A stretch of DNA of 28,288 nt from a bacterium. Its GTDB lineage: Bacteria > UBP14 > UBA6098 > 4484-93. Positions within the stretch are counted from its first letter, which is position 1. Each line of letters opens with the position of its first letter. The notes under the pieces were generated by a model that did not search any database, was not told the origin of the DNA, and worked only from the letters and a program-made list of their open reading frames with translations. The stretch lies in assembly GCA_021158465.1 (NCBI GenBank), contig JAGGUN010000020.1, positions 1 to 28,288 of the forward strand, written 5' to 3'. The position numbers and the translations under genes were made by a program. Below, in pieces: positions 8,685 through 19,700 of the stretch.

Positions 8685-11600
8685 ATGAGACGATATCTGG
8701 TGGTTCTGGCTTTGTTGTTCCTTTTTGTGTATCCTCTTCTTGCATATGAGGATATGGTAGCGGACAACCCGTATGAGCTTAAGATGCGTGTGCACAAGCT
8801 CAAGGAGGATAACCGTCCTCACAAGATAATCGTGGATGATGGGAAGATGCCTCCGCACCCGGTCACGCTCTCGGAGATAGCGTACAAGAAGGCGATGGGC
8901 AAGAACCCTGATGGGAAGGTCTTTTCCAAGGCGGAGAGAGGTTATGCCATACCGATTTTCGAGAAGTATAATCTTCCGTATCCGAGCGTCTTTGATTTTC
9001 CTGAGATAGCCTCTCGTGCGGTAAGGAGGTCTGCTCCTCCTCCGATTGAGCCTTCGGATATTCTCTCTCCCTTTGAGTTTAGTGACCACGATGTTCTCGT
9101 CTCTATTGCCACAGCTCGCCCTCAGCGCCAGCCGTCCATTGCAACAACGGATGATGGTTGGATTATATGCGTCTGGGGGGAGCAGGTCGGTGAGGGGACG
9201 AACGCCATAATGTCTTCTCGCTCGACCGATGGTGGGGTAACATTCGAGTCTGCTCGGATTGTCGACGATATCGGTGTCAACTATATGCCACGGGTAGATG
9301 TATATGGAAGCGGGAATACTGCGAAGGTCCATGTTGTCTACAATTATATCGAGATGCAGACATATATGATATTTGACACATCTGGCACATACCTTGGCAC
9401 GGATACCGTCTATGAGGGTGATGTCTACTACACCCGTTCCAACAACGGTGGTAGAACTTACGGACATTATCAGACCATTGCGAACAACGATATAAACCTC
9501 ATTATATTCGGGTTTACCTACGATGAAAACGGTGCGGACATCTTTGTAGACGATATGAACAATGTCTATATCTCCTATTATTCACAGGCGGATGAAGGGC
9601 ATATTATCTCGGTTGTCACCTGGATCATCTGGATTATCGTGACCGGAGGGTTGCCTCCGTTTTGGTGGGATTACACCTGGTATAAGGTCTGTATGCGTGT
9701 TTCTGGTGATGGTGGTATAAATTTCAACAGCCAGGAGGATGTCGAGAACGAATGGTTTGTGGATAACTCTTACTGTGCTGTGGGGGTTAAAGGTTCAGGT
9801 AGTTCGGCGACTGCCTATGTCCCTTATACCAATACTGGAGTCTTATCGCTGTTCGGTGCTGACCTGTATTTTAAGTGGGTTGATGACCCGCTTGGCTCCT
9901 TCTCCCCGAGCGATGAGACATATATTGATGTCGGGTATGTTATTCCTGGTGGTTGTGCCGCAGGTAATGGCGACGATGTTTTCATCGGCTACAGTCAGGT
10001 CTTCAGCTCTTCTGATTATGATGTCTATTATGCCCATTCCTCGGATGGCGGTTCGAGCTTTGCGACTCAGATGGTTGCAGTGTCTGGTGCTGACGAGTAT
10101 GAGCCTCGTCTTGCCGTCGATGATGCAGGCAACCCGTTTATGACCTGGACCGATGCAAGGACTATTGACTATAGCATTTACACCAAATGGTCTGAGGATG
10201 GTGGAGCAACCCTTCGCAGTGATGATTTCCGGGTCGACCATGACCCGACTGGGGTAGATCAGTATTGGCCAGATGTTAGCATGTTCCTTGGTGATAGTGT
10301 CCGAAGGGTTGATTTCGACTGGTGGGACACAAGGGATGACGCCTTCGGAGACATTTACTATTGCAACGGTTTCTGGTGGAAGACTATACTTCATATTATG
10401 TTGAACGACACGCTCGCTCATCCGATGGAGGGAACGATAACGATAACCTATACATCTGCTGGACAGCTCATTGAGCGTGAGATAAGCACAGGCGATTATA
10501 TCATATATCACGACTCGGCGACCACCATAACACTGGACCAGATGTCTTCAGGTTCTGATGATAATGAGCGCTGGATATGGTCGGAATCGGGCAACTGGGA
10601 GCAGACCCCGCCTCATCCAGGGATGGAATACACGATAGTCTACTATGACCAGGTTCATACCACCTTCACAGCGGAAAAGGGTAATGGTCCTGCTTGTACG
10701 CACACTGTTCCAACAGGAATTCCGTTTACTTACGAGTTCTTCGGAGTACCCGCTGATGCAACTACGCTCCTTTATCATTGGGCTGATGTTGGAGGTGAGT
10801 ATCATTATGCTCCCGCTTATCCGTCTGACCCGCATATGGTCGAGCGCTGGTATACGCCCGAGCCCGATGGTATCGTTATGACAGATACCGTCTCTCCTGT
10901 TTATTATCATCAGTGGAAGGCGGAGTTCAGAACGCCGTTGAAGCTTAATGACCCGAGATGTTGCACACACGATGTCCCTGAATTTAGCCTCGCCGAGAGG
11001 TATTATGCCGATGTGAATGTTGGTGGCACAACCCCGCTTATCGGTTGGGCTGACTGTGGCAGCCAGTATCGGTATGAGAACCCGCATATGGTATCGGAGA
11101 CCGAGCGCTGGCATATCCCGGAGGACTCGACAGGTGTTGTGACGGGTATCGGTCCTTATCAGCCTGGTGCTTACCATCAGTGGCTACCGAGCATTATCTT
11201 GATCGGTCCCAGCTGTGAGGATGGAAATACTGTTTATACCGAGCATCACACCCAGGACGGTGAGGATGATATCGACATAAATCTCTGCAATGTCTATTCT
11301 GATTGGACTGACTGCTGCGGTGAATTGACGATGTCCGAGTATACGACCTGGGGCTGGATTGCCAGAGACCCGCGCAGCTGGCCCACTGTGACATCTGCTT
11401 TTGTCGCTTCGATTAGGTATGGGAATGTTATCACTGTTCACCTTGAGAACGATTTCGGATACGGTCCTATGGTTGTCGATGGCGACACCATTATGACGCC
11501 CTTCATCACAGGTTGGGTTCCTGGGAGCGAGCACATACTTGAGGCAGTAGACCCGATTGAGTATGGTGCTATCCGTTATGTGTTCGACCACTGGTCAGAT

Positions 11601-14600
11601 GGCGGGGAGAGGGTACATTCGGTCGTTGTGACAACACTTGACACAACATTTACTGCATACTTTAACAGGGAGTATTATCTCGACATTATCTCCGATTATG
11701 GCTCACCCTATGGTGAGGGCTGGTATGCGGAGGGAGGTTATGCCACATTCGGTGTCGATTCGATAGATGTAACCGGGACGATAAGGTATATTTTCCAGGG
11801 CTGGACAGGAACGGGGGATGGCTCGTATACTGGTCCAGATGCCTCTCATACCGTTGTTATGAACAATCCGATAGTGGAAGAGGCTGACTGGCTGACCCAG
11901 TACTACCTTGAGGTTACATATACCGGTTGCGATACACTCATACCATCTCAGTCAGGAGAGGGCTGGTATGATGCTGGGGCGCTTGCACCGATTGCGACAC
12001 AAGAGCTCTGCTGGGATACAAGAGATTCTGTAAGATACATCTTTGACCACTGGGAGTCAGACCCTGATGGTGGCTTTTTTGTGAGCGAGTTCGCTGATAC
12101 AACAGGGCTTCTTATGGACCAGCCTTATGTTGCAACGGCGGTCTATAAGCCGCAGTATAGGTTTGTGGTCTATAACCCTACCGGTAATGATGACCCTGTT
12201 CCTCCTGTTGGAACATACTGGTACGACGAGGGCGATACGGTAACAGGTAGCGTTACCTCGCCTGCAGGTGATGTCTTTTGCATCGGATATGATGGGACAG
12301 GCTCGCTTCCAGATGGCACTCGTCCCAGCTTCTGGTTTGAGATATATGAGCCATCGAGCGTTACCTGGTTATGGGGAGATATGTTCTTCATCGAGGTTAT
12401 AGATACGACCGAATGGCTTGTTCAGGCGGCTCATGGAGTTCCTCCTGGACCAACTGGTACGGACGCCGAGACGACATATTTTGCGCCGGGGACTCGGGTC
12501 GATTGCTATGTCGATTCGATATACGATCTCGGCTCGCTCGGGATGCGGTTCACCTGCACCGGCTGGGAAGGGACAGGTTCGGTTCCTGCTTCTGGCACCG
12601 ATAACAACTTCACCATTCCGTCGATTATGGAGAACTCCAGCCTTATCTGGCAGTGGAGTGTCGAGGATAAATTTACCGTTACAGGTGAGAACATAATAAC
12701 CCATGAGACGCTTGAGATAGGTTCTCCTGTGCCTGACTATGGAGAGTATTGGTATTCGGCAGGCACGGAGGTCAGTGGTTATGTTGAGGAAAGAATAGTC
12801 TGGCACGATGGGGTTCGCTACTTCCTGGGAGGTTATACTGGGACAGGTTCGCTTCCGAGCGGGTATGATAGCACCTTCACTTTCGAGATAGGTGCTCCTT
12901 CGTCTGTGACCTGGCTCTGGATACCGGAGGGTGAGGTAGAGAGTCTGACGGTTATATCGCCTTACTGCGCCGAAGGCTGTGTTCCGCCTGTTGGAGTGAG
13001 TTACTATATACGAGGGTCAGTAATTACTGCCTGGACGAGCGTTTCTTGTGATATATATCCGGATTGTATGAGGGCTGTCTGCACCGGTTGGACTGGAACG
13101 GGTCCTGTTCCGCCGTCTGGCACGGGATATTACACTGATCCGTTTGTAATGGACTCTTCGGGCAGTATCACCTGGAATTGGAGGCGCGAATACAGGTTGC
13201 TCATAAACAATCCTGGTGACCATGATGCTCCGTTCCCGCCTGAGGGAGAACATTGGTATGCTGAGGGTGTGACGGTATCCGGTTTTGTGAACTCGCCGGA
13301 TTCGTCAGGGGATACGACATACTACTGCACTGGATTTGATTATACAGGGCGCTGCCTTACCGGACCGACGGATACGACGGCTTTCTCCTATGTTGCGACC
13401 TGCTGCGTTGAGCTTACCTGGAACTGGACTGCGGAGCTTTTGCCCCTCATTGTCATATCTGATTACGGTTCACCTGTCCCTGCTGGCACTACCTATTATC
13501 CGCCTGGGACCGAGATCACCGCTTATGTTATAACCCCCGTCGACGGTGAATCGGATGGCATAAGGTATGTCTGCACTGGTTGGATAGGTTCTGGCTCTGT
13601 GCCTGAAACGGGTTCTACCCCCTCGGTGAACTTCGAGATTTACGATACGACTGTGATAGAGTGGCAGTGGCAGCGTCAGATACGGCTGGATATCTCCCAG
13701 AACATACCAGGGGATGCAATAGATACGCCTATTCCGCCTCTTGGTGAGCATTGGTATGACGATGGTAGCGAGGTGTATGGGAATGTTACGAGTGAGCCTG
13801 TTGTTGTGGGAACTGATACCTTTGTCTGCACGGGGCATATAATAACGGTTGGTACGGCAGCTCCCGATACGAGTCCGCAGGCAGAGTTTGAGATAACCCT
13901 TTCCGAGCCAACACAGATTGAGTGGCAGTGGCATAATATAGATAGTTGTGTTACCCTTACCGTTATCTCTCCTTATGGTTCACCGGATCCTTATGGGACG
14001 ACCTGGTGGCTTATCGGGACGACTGTCGATGCTACGGTTGACAGCTTTGTCTGGGTCAGCGGCGTTAGGTATGTTTGCACTGGCTGGAGAGGGACAGGCT
14101 CTGTTCCCAGCACGGGCACGGGCAACCGTACAGCATTTGTTATATATGAGAATTCAACACTCATCTGGGAATGGACATGCAATCCGTCCTTTACTGTGAA
14201 CAACCCTGCTGGCTATGGTGCCCCCGAGCCGGATGTCGGCACATATTATTATCCTGTAGGAACGGTTGTCTCCGGTGCGATGCACGACAACCCTTACATT
14301 ACTGGTTCTGACACATTTTACTGCATTGGCTACTATGGCACAGGGAACCTGCCGGCTGTCTCTCCGCAGACAGATTTTACCTTTACGATTACCGAGAACA
14401 CGAGCATTACCTGGAGATGGGCAGATGAGGCGGTCTCTCTTACCGTTATTTCTCCTTATGGTTCACCACATCCTTATGGTACGACCTGGTGGGTTCCGGG
14501 CAGTGATGTCCACGCGGAGGTTGATGAGTATGTTACAATTGGTGGGTATAGGTATGTCTGCACCGGCTGGACAGGGACCGGTTCTGTTCCCAGTTCTGGA

Positions 14601-16652
14601 GATGACAACGAGGTAGATTTTGTGATATGGGAGAACTCAACCCTCACCTGGGAGTGGTCGAGTCTGTTGCGTATGGTTATATCTAACCCTGGAGGGCATG
14701 ATGCCCCTGATCCGCCGGAGGGTACCTACTGGTATCAGTACGGGGATACGGTCTCGGGTGAGATAACAGAGAACCCGTCGGGGGATTATGCCTGCATCGG
14801 CTATGTAGGTACAGGTTCTGCACCGTCTTCCAGTCCGCAGACAGAGTTCTCTTTTGTGATATATGAGCCTTCGAGCATCACCTGGCGCTGGGCGCCGCTC
14901 GATTCTGTGGCAAGGCTTATCGTCATATCTGACTATGATTCCCCGCATCCTTACGGCACAACATATTGGTATATTGGCTCGGAGGTGAACGCCTATGTCG
15001 ACTCAGCTGTGGTAATGGACACAACATACCGTGTCAGGTGCACCGGTTGGGCAGGAGAAGGTTCTGTTCCCGATTCTGGAGATGTCAATTGGGTAAACTT
15101 CGTCATCTGGGAGAATTCCACACTTATCTGGAACTGGGAGGAGCAGTACTACATAAACCTCACCTATACTGGTTGCAGGGGTGCTGTTCCGGAGCAGAGA
15201 GGTGAGGGCTGGTACGCTCTGGATGATACTGCCTGGATTGAGACGGAGACCCCTGTCTATGATGGTCCTGCATGCTATGGCTTTGTCCGCTGGCAGACAG
15301 ACGGTTCTCGTGTCCCAATAGATGATTCACTTTCAGCTTCAACGTTTGTTAGGGTGGACTGTCCTCACACTTTGACCGCCATATACGCTCCTGCCGTTCA
15401 CGCCGTTGTTCAGAAGGACCCTGAAGAAGACGATGTAGGAAGTATCTTCGTTGATGGCGAGTGGTATGATTCTACTTATGCGATGTCGTTCTGGTGGGGG
15501 AATGGGAGCTACCATGATATCGGTGTCAGCACGCCGGATTCTGCGCTGGACGCCGTGTATAACTTTGACCACTGGTCGGATGATGGCGATACCATCCACA
15601 GAGTAGGTCCTATCATCTCTGATACCGTCTTAACTGCCTACTATAACACCAATTACCTCTGTGTTGTCGGCAAGAATCCGCCGGAGCCTTTTGGCTGGAT
15701 AAAGATCGATAGAGTGCTGTATGACACGACAGGCACGGTTCTTGCCTGGTGGGCTGTTGGCTCGGTGCATGAACTGGAGGTCTCTACCCCCGATATAAGT
15801 GATACAACGGTTTACATCTTCCGCCAATGGATGGATGGCACAACTGAGCCTGTGGACACAACCCCTCCTATCAGAGGCTCCGATTACTTCATTGCCGAGT
15901 ACGACAAGAAATATAGGATAAAGATACAGAAACAGCCGCCTCATCCTTACGGATACATCCTGTTCGATGATACCCTTTACTACGACGAGTCAGAGCTTAC
16001 ATTCTGGGTAGATAGTCTTGCCACCCACACGATAGGTGTCAGTAAGTATGATATCGATACGACCTTCCCGGAGAGCACGAGCGCCGTCTCTGCCGAGTCG
16101 GTCTACACATTCATTCGCTGGTCGGATGCTGGCGCGTTGGTCCATTCGATTGGTCCTATCACCGAGGGAGGAGTCTACACCGCCTGGTACAGCGTTGATG
16201 AGGCAGTTCTTTCCTTTGAGCTTTCGAGTATGCACTGGTACATCGGGGATGTGGTGAACAACCAGACAGTCACTATGCCTGATACGGCGATGATTGGGGT
16301 GACCAATACAGGGAATCTACCTATCGATCTCGGACTTGTTGTATTCGATGTCAATCCAAGGGTATGGGAACCTGGTCGTGTCCAGGGTTACAACCGTTTT
16401 GTCCTGCGAGCGATATTCAACGACGAGACGACTCACCCGGCTTCCTTCGGAGAGGTAAGTGACTTCTTGAAGCGTGAAATAACCTGGGCGAATGCAACAT
16501 TCTTTGGTCCTGGAGGGTTTGCCATCGAGCCTGCTCCTTCTCTCGAAAGTACCGAAAACCTCTGGATGCAGTTCATAGCGCCGTTTTGCAGTTCTGTTAT
16601 AGGTGAAGTTGTCGTGACTGTGAAGATGTATGCGAAGCCTCATCTTCCGTAG
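8685..16652 (+). CDS. Giant secreted repeat protein 2: Asp-box propeller, YYHQ modules, longer A/B repeat array
   Basis: This is a paralogue of the preceding protein, about 2655 aa and likewise of unknown function, probably extracellular and fibre-like (inference). The ATG at 8685 is preferred because AGGGGGG (8671-8677) sits 7 bases upstream; the adjacent in-frame GTG at 8682 is possible. Order of parts: signal peptide (RRYLVVLALLFLFVYPLLA); linker; propeller (residues about 134-568) with STDGGVTF, SGDGGINF, SSDGGSSF and a closing WWDTRDDAFGDIYY blade; four YYHQ-type modules (one with YYDQ, one degenerate); three InlB-B-like modules; twelve A/B modules; one InlB-B-like module; three HWSDGG-like modules; and the same C-terminal domain with FFGPGGF, ending KPHLP. 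Compared with protein 1 it has one more A/B pair and one more YYHQ module, which suggests growth by unit duplication after the gene duplicated. Confidence 0.85.
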   Translation: MRRYLVVLALLFLFVYPLLAYEDMVADNPYELKMRVHKLKEDNRPHKIIVDDGKMPPHPVTLSEIAYKKAMGKNPDGKVFSKAERGYAIPIFEKYNLPYPSVFDFPEIASRAVRRSAPPPIEPSDILSPFEFSDHDVLVSIATARPQRQPSIATTDDGWIICVWGEQVGEGTNAIMSSRSTDGGVTFESARIVDDIGVNYMPRVDVYGSGNTAKVHVVYNYIEMQTYMIFDTSGTYLGTDTVYEGDVYYTRSNNGGRTYGHYQTIANNDINLIIFGFTYDENGADIFVDDMNNVYISYYSQADEGHIISVVTWIIWIIVTGGLPPFWWDYTWYKVCMRVSGDGGINFNSQEDVENEWFVDNSYCAVGVKGSGSSATAYVPYTNTGVLSLFGADLYFKWVDDPLGSFSPSDETYIDVGYVIPGGCAAGNGDDVFIGYSQVFSSSDYDVYYAHSSDGGSSFATQMVAVSGADEYEPRLAVDDAGNPFMTWTDARTIDYSIYTKWSEDGGATLRSDDFRVDHDPTGVDQYWPDVSMFLGDSVRRVDFDWWDTRDDAFGDIYYCNGFWWKTILHIMLNDTLAHPMEGTITITYTSAGQLIEREISTGDYIIYHDSATTITLDQMSSGSDDNERWIWSESGNWEQTPPHPGMEYTIVYYDQVHTTFTAEKGNGPACTHTVPTGIPFTYEFFGVPADATTLLYHWADVGGEYHYAPAYPSDPHMVERWYTPEPDGIVMTDTVSPVYYHQWKAEFRTPLKLNDPRCCTHDVPEFSLAERYYADVNVGGTTPLIGWADCGSQYRYENPHMVSETERWHIPEDSTGVVTGIGPYQPGAYHQWLPSIILIGPSCEDGNTVYTEHHTQDGEDDIDINLCNVYSDWTDCCGELTMSEYTTWGWIARDPRSWPTVTSAFVASIRYGNVITVHLENDFGYGPMVVDGDTIMTPFITGWVPGSEHILEAVDPIEYGAIRYVFDHWSDGGERVHSVVVTTLDTTFTAYFNREYYLDIISDYGSPYGEGWYAEGGYATFGVDSIDVTGTIRYIFQGWTGTGDGSYTGPDASHTVVMNNPIVEEADWLTQYYLEVTYTGCDTLIPSQSGEGWYDAGALAPIATQELCWDTRDSVRYIFDHWESDPDGGFFVSEFADTTGLLMDQPYVATAVYKPQYRFVVYNPTGNDDPVPPVGTYWYDEGDTVTGSVTSPAGDVFCIGYDGTGSLPDGTRPSFWFEIYEPSSVTWLWGDMFFIEVIDTTEWLVQAAHGVPPGPTGTDAETTYFAPGTRVDCYVDSIYDLGSLGMRFTCTGWEGTGSVPASGTDNNFTIPSIMENSSLIWQWSVEDKFTVTGENIITHETLEIGSPVPDYGEYWYSAGTEVSGYVEERIVWHDGVRYFLGGYTGTGSLPSGYDSTFTFEIGAPSSVTWLWIPEGEVESLTVISPYCAEGCVPPVGVSYYIRGSVITAWTSVSCDIYPDCMRAVCTGWTGTGPVPPSGTGYYTDPFVMDSSGSITWNWRREYRLLINNPGDHDAPFPPEGEHWYAEGVTVSGFVNSPDSSGDTTYYCTGFDYTGRCLTGPTDTTAFSYVATCCVELTWNWTAELLPLIVISDYGSPVPAGTTYYPPGTEITAYVITPVDGESDGIRYVCTGWIGSGSVPETGSTPSVNFEIYDTTVIEWQWQRQIRLDISQNIPGDAIDTPIPPLGEHWYDDGSEVYGNVTSEPVVVGTDTFVCTGHIITVGTAAPDTSPQAEFEITLSEPTQIEWQWHNIDSCVTLTVISPYGSPDPYGTTWWLIGTTVDATVDSFVWVSGVRYVCTGWRGTGSVPSTGTGNRTAFVIYENSTLIWEWTCNPSFTVNNPAGYGAPEPDVGTYYYPVGTVVSGAMHDNPYITGSDTFYCIGYYGTGNLPAVSPQTDFTFTITENTSITWRWADEAVSLTVISPYGSPHPYGTTWWVPGSDVHAEVDEYVTIGGYRYVCTGWTGTGSVPSSGDDNEVDFVIWENSTLTWEWSSLLRMVISNPGGHDAPDPPEGTYWYQYGDTVSGEITENPSGDYACIGYVGTGSAPSSSPQTEFSFVIYEPSSITWRWAPLDSVARLIVISDYDSPHPYGTTYWYIGSEVNAYVDSAVVMDTTYRVRCTGWAGEGSVPDSGDVNWVNFVIWENSTLIWNWEEQYYINLTYTGCRGAVPEQRGEGWYALDDTAWIETETPVYDGPACYGFVRWQTDGSRVPIDDSLSASTFVRVDCPHTLTAIYAPAVHAVVQKDPEEDDVGSIFVDGEWYDSTYAMSFWWGNGSYHDIGVSTPDSALDAVYNFDHWSDDGDTIHRVGPIISDTVLTAYYNTNYLCVVGKNPPEPFGWIKIDRVLYDTTGTVLAWWAVGSVHELEVSTPDISDTTVYIFRQWMDGTTEPVDTTPPIRGSDYFIAEYDKKYRIKIQKQPPHPYGYILFDDTLYYDESELTFWVDSLATHTIGVSKYDIDTTFPESTSAVSAESVYTFIRWSDAGALVHSIGPITEGGVYTAWYSVDEAVLSFELSSMHWYIGDVVNNQTVTMPDTAMIGVTNTGNLPIDLGLVVFDVNPRVWEPGRVQGYNRFVLRAIFNDETTHPASFGEVSDFLKREITWANATFFGPGGFAIEPAPSLESTENLWMQFIAPFCSSVIGEVVVTVKMYAKPHLP
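10380..11424 (+). repeat. ERW/YYHQ modules of giant protein 2
   Basis: Four successive modules carry NERW...YYDQ, VERW...YYHQW, TERW...AYHQW and a last degenerate unit ending VASIRY. Spacing is about 85-90 codons. This set has one module more than the matching set in the upstream gene. Confidence 0.75.
12153..15140 (+). repeat. Tandem A/B protein-repeat array, 6 pairs (12 modules)
   Basis: This is the same alternating A/B scheme as in the first giant gene, with twelve modules of about 83 codons. Eleven carry the single conserved cysteine in the CxG[YWFH] motif; the second A module has leucine there (YFLGGYTGTGSL). The second and third pairs have extra cysteines. Segments 13956-14009 and 14439-14492, in neighbouring B modules 483 bp apart, differ at only 4 of 54 bases, so the unit duplicated recently. 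Confidence 0.85.
15396..16199 (+). repeat. Three HWSDGG-type modules of giant protein 2
   Basis: Three modules of about 85-95 codons have FDHWSDDGD, FRQWMDG and FIRWSDAGA in place of the HWSDGG core and keep the [VI]GP phrase in two of them. They lie immediately before the shared C-terminal domain, as in the first giant protein. Confidence 0.7.
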
Positions 16653-16709
16653 GTGAGCTGATATAGAAAATTAGATAGTATAGATAGAGCAAAAACCAAG
16701 GAGAGAAGA

Positions 16710-19700
16710 ATGAAAAAGCCCGGTCTCTTTATACCAGTTTTATTGCCATTTCTGTTTACTATTTTAAGCGCTAAAGGCGCGTTCTGTTCTATTGCCGACA
16801 ATGTTGCGGTGACTTCATCTTCGGGTACTGATGTCTCGCAGGATATCTACACGGCAAAGAACGGCGAGGTTTACATTACCTACATCGATTCCGGTGCCAC
16901 AGAAGGGGTGCTTATGTTTGCAAAGAGCAGCGATGGGGGGGAGACCTTTTCTACCCCTGTGGTAGTCGATGCTGGGAATATTGACCATCACCCGAGGATA
17001 AGGGTTTTTGAATCGACGACGAATACTATTTACATTCTTTTCAGCAGGGTTTCGGGCTCGGGCAACGATGTTTACCTTGCTCGTTCCACCGATGACGGAG
17101 CTACATTCACTATCCTTCCTGTGGTTACCAATCAGCATTGCTGGGATTGGGCAGACCTTGCCGTCGATACGGTAGGTTATATCTATGTTGTCTATTCAGA
17201 TGACCTAAGCGGTGTTCATAATGTTTATATGATTGTTTCGGCGGATTCTGGGGCGAGTTTTGGCTCTCCGTTTGTTGTGACAGCGACCGGATGGGAGGAG
17301 TTTGGTCCCGTGATAGCTGTTCGTGGTGGAGGAGCAGCATCTGTTGCCTATGTGGCATATATGGATATTCAGTGGGATGGAAGCAAGAACATTCGGTATC
17401 GCAAGATAGAGAACGCTGGCAGTTCTCCTGTAATAACAGAGAGTGTGAATGTAGGAAGAACCTCTCACGAGGAGACTATTATTCCTGGGTGTTTGGCAGT
17501 TTCTGGGGGAGACACTGCTCACATTGTTTATACATACTCGAATTCTTCATCTCATTTCACGGTAATCTATAAAAGGATAGTAGGGCGTTATATGAGTACC
17601 GAGGTTTTGACTCCTTTTGACTCGGTAAACTACAACCCCAGGGTAGACTTGGATGCATATTCCAATGTGTTTGTAGTATGGACAGATGCTTCTTCTGCTG
17701 ATACCCAGGTTGTTCTGGCAATTTGGGAAGATGATGGTCCATTTTCCTTCAGGGTGTTTGTAAATGATACGGTTCCGGTTGCTGGGAATTTTTCTCCTGC
17801 CGTTTCGGTTACCCGTGAGATGTATAAGAGAAGGGTTGGTATAGCCTGGCTTGACACGAGGTCTGGCAATATTGATGTTTATGCCTCGGTCAGGCTTCAG
17901 TTCAGGAACGGTTTACAACCGGATCTTGCCTTTGGTGGGCTTTCAACGGCGGCGGGATTTGTGCCGGTGGTTCATTATACCTGGGGCGATTCGATCCCTG
18001 GAACGCTTACATTTGTCCCTGAGGATTCGCTTGTTGCCTGGTGTGATTCTGGCTCTGTTATGGGTAGCTATGCCTTCTCGACAGGTTCTGGGATGTTTGA
18101 GAGGTGGGCTTGTCTTATGGATTCCTCCTGGAATTTGTATAACATTGATGACGGAGGCAACTTCTGGGTAGTTACATACTATCATCAGTATTATGTCACC
18201 CCAAGTGTAGAGGTGTACACTGGAGGTGAACCGCTTACTGAGGATAATGGGATTGTTATTTGTGGGACTCAACTTGGTGTAACGGATACACTCGATACCC
18301 TCTGGAGTGGCCATAGTGGTGAGTGTTGGTTAGACAGGGCTACATATCTTGTTTATAGTCCTTATTCGCTTGGTTCGACCGACACAGAAAGGTGGCAGGC
18401 GAACTACCGTGGTGACCCTGTCTCCTATTTTATCTTTAACTTTGGTTCACGGCTTGCGGTCTACTATCATCAGTATCGTTGTGATGTGGAGCTTGATGGT
18501 ACCGATGCGTCTCATACGGTCTGGTATGAGGAACATCGTTTCTTTGGCGCTTCTGAGCCGAGGTCGGGAATGTATGGGACTGTTGTCACCTGGACGGACA
18601 GGGGGTTTGTTATAGATTTCTCCGACTCTACAACCGGTTCTCCTCCTTACAGAACGCTTGACCCGACCTTCTGGACAGTGACAGGGCATCTCGTTAAGAC
18701 GATAAGATACGCAGAGCATCCTTTGCCTCCGACTCCGACCAGTATGGTAATGACAGCTGTCAGTCCGCATTCGATACAGGTGGAGTGGGAAGATTTCCTC
18801 CACGAGGATGCTTATTTCATTGCTAATTGGTCAGACACGACGCTTGTTCCTGGAACGGACACACTTCCTCCGAATACACTGATCGATACCGTGTATGGGC
18901 TTCTCGAAAACACAGAATATCACTGGCTTGTTGTTGGTATTGTTACCACTGGTCATATCTTCACGGAAGATGATGTAGCGTATACATTGTGTGAACCTCC
19001 GACTGGTGCAACCCTTGTCGATGATGGAGACGGCTTTATCTTTATGGCTGTGGATGAGTTTCCTAACGATGATGAGGGGCTTTCTGGTTACTTCTGGGAG
19101 TGTGTTGAGGGTGGAGAGTTTGGTGGAAGGGATACTGTTGTCTCAGGCAGGAATGTTGTGCTTATAACCGGTCTTGAGAACGGGCACTGGTTCACATATC
19201 ATGTTCATTATGTCAACGGGGATGGGATTGTAACCCCGGAGTATGAGGAGATAAGGGTTTATGTTGGTGAAGCCAGGGATTATCCTCTTTCTTGGGGAGA
19301 GTGCTTACAGCGTGGCTGGAATATGGTCTCGGTCTCTGTGGACCCTATTCCGCAGACACCTTTTATTCAGTTCTCTGACGACATCTGGCCCTTCTATACT
19401 ACCACTGTTAACTCGAATGTTTACGCATATGCTGAGAGTGTTGGCGTTTTCTATGTTCCGAGCAACCTCTATCGGGGAGATGGGTTCTTCCTTTACCTCT
19501 GGGATGAGTGCACTTATGTCGATGTCCACGGCATATCGAATTTCAGGGATGTGACCAAGTATCTTTCCAACACACCAACGAGCCGAGACCCAGGGTGGCA
19601 TATAATTGGCAACCCGTTCCTACGAAACATCTATTGGAGTGATATCATCTCAGCACCGGGTACAATGAACTTGTACAACTTTTACTACCATTGGACTGGT

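Noticed and set aside
8337-9467. 376-codon minus-strand open frame spanning the gap between the giant genes
   Set aside because: It is antisense to two strongly supported coding genes and their promoter, has low-complexity Arg/Ile-rich content and no recognisable domain.
4707-15140. Possible CRISPR-like or non-coding DNA repeats
   Set aside because: The periodicity is about 240/480 bp, in frame, with divergent DNA but conserved protein motifs, so it reflects protein modules. No short identical repeats with unique spacers were seen.
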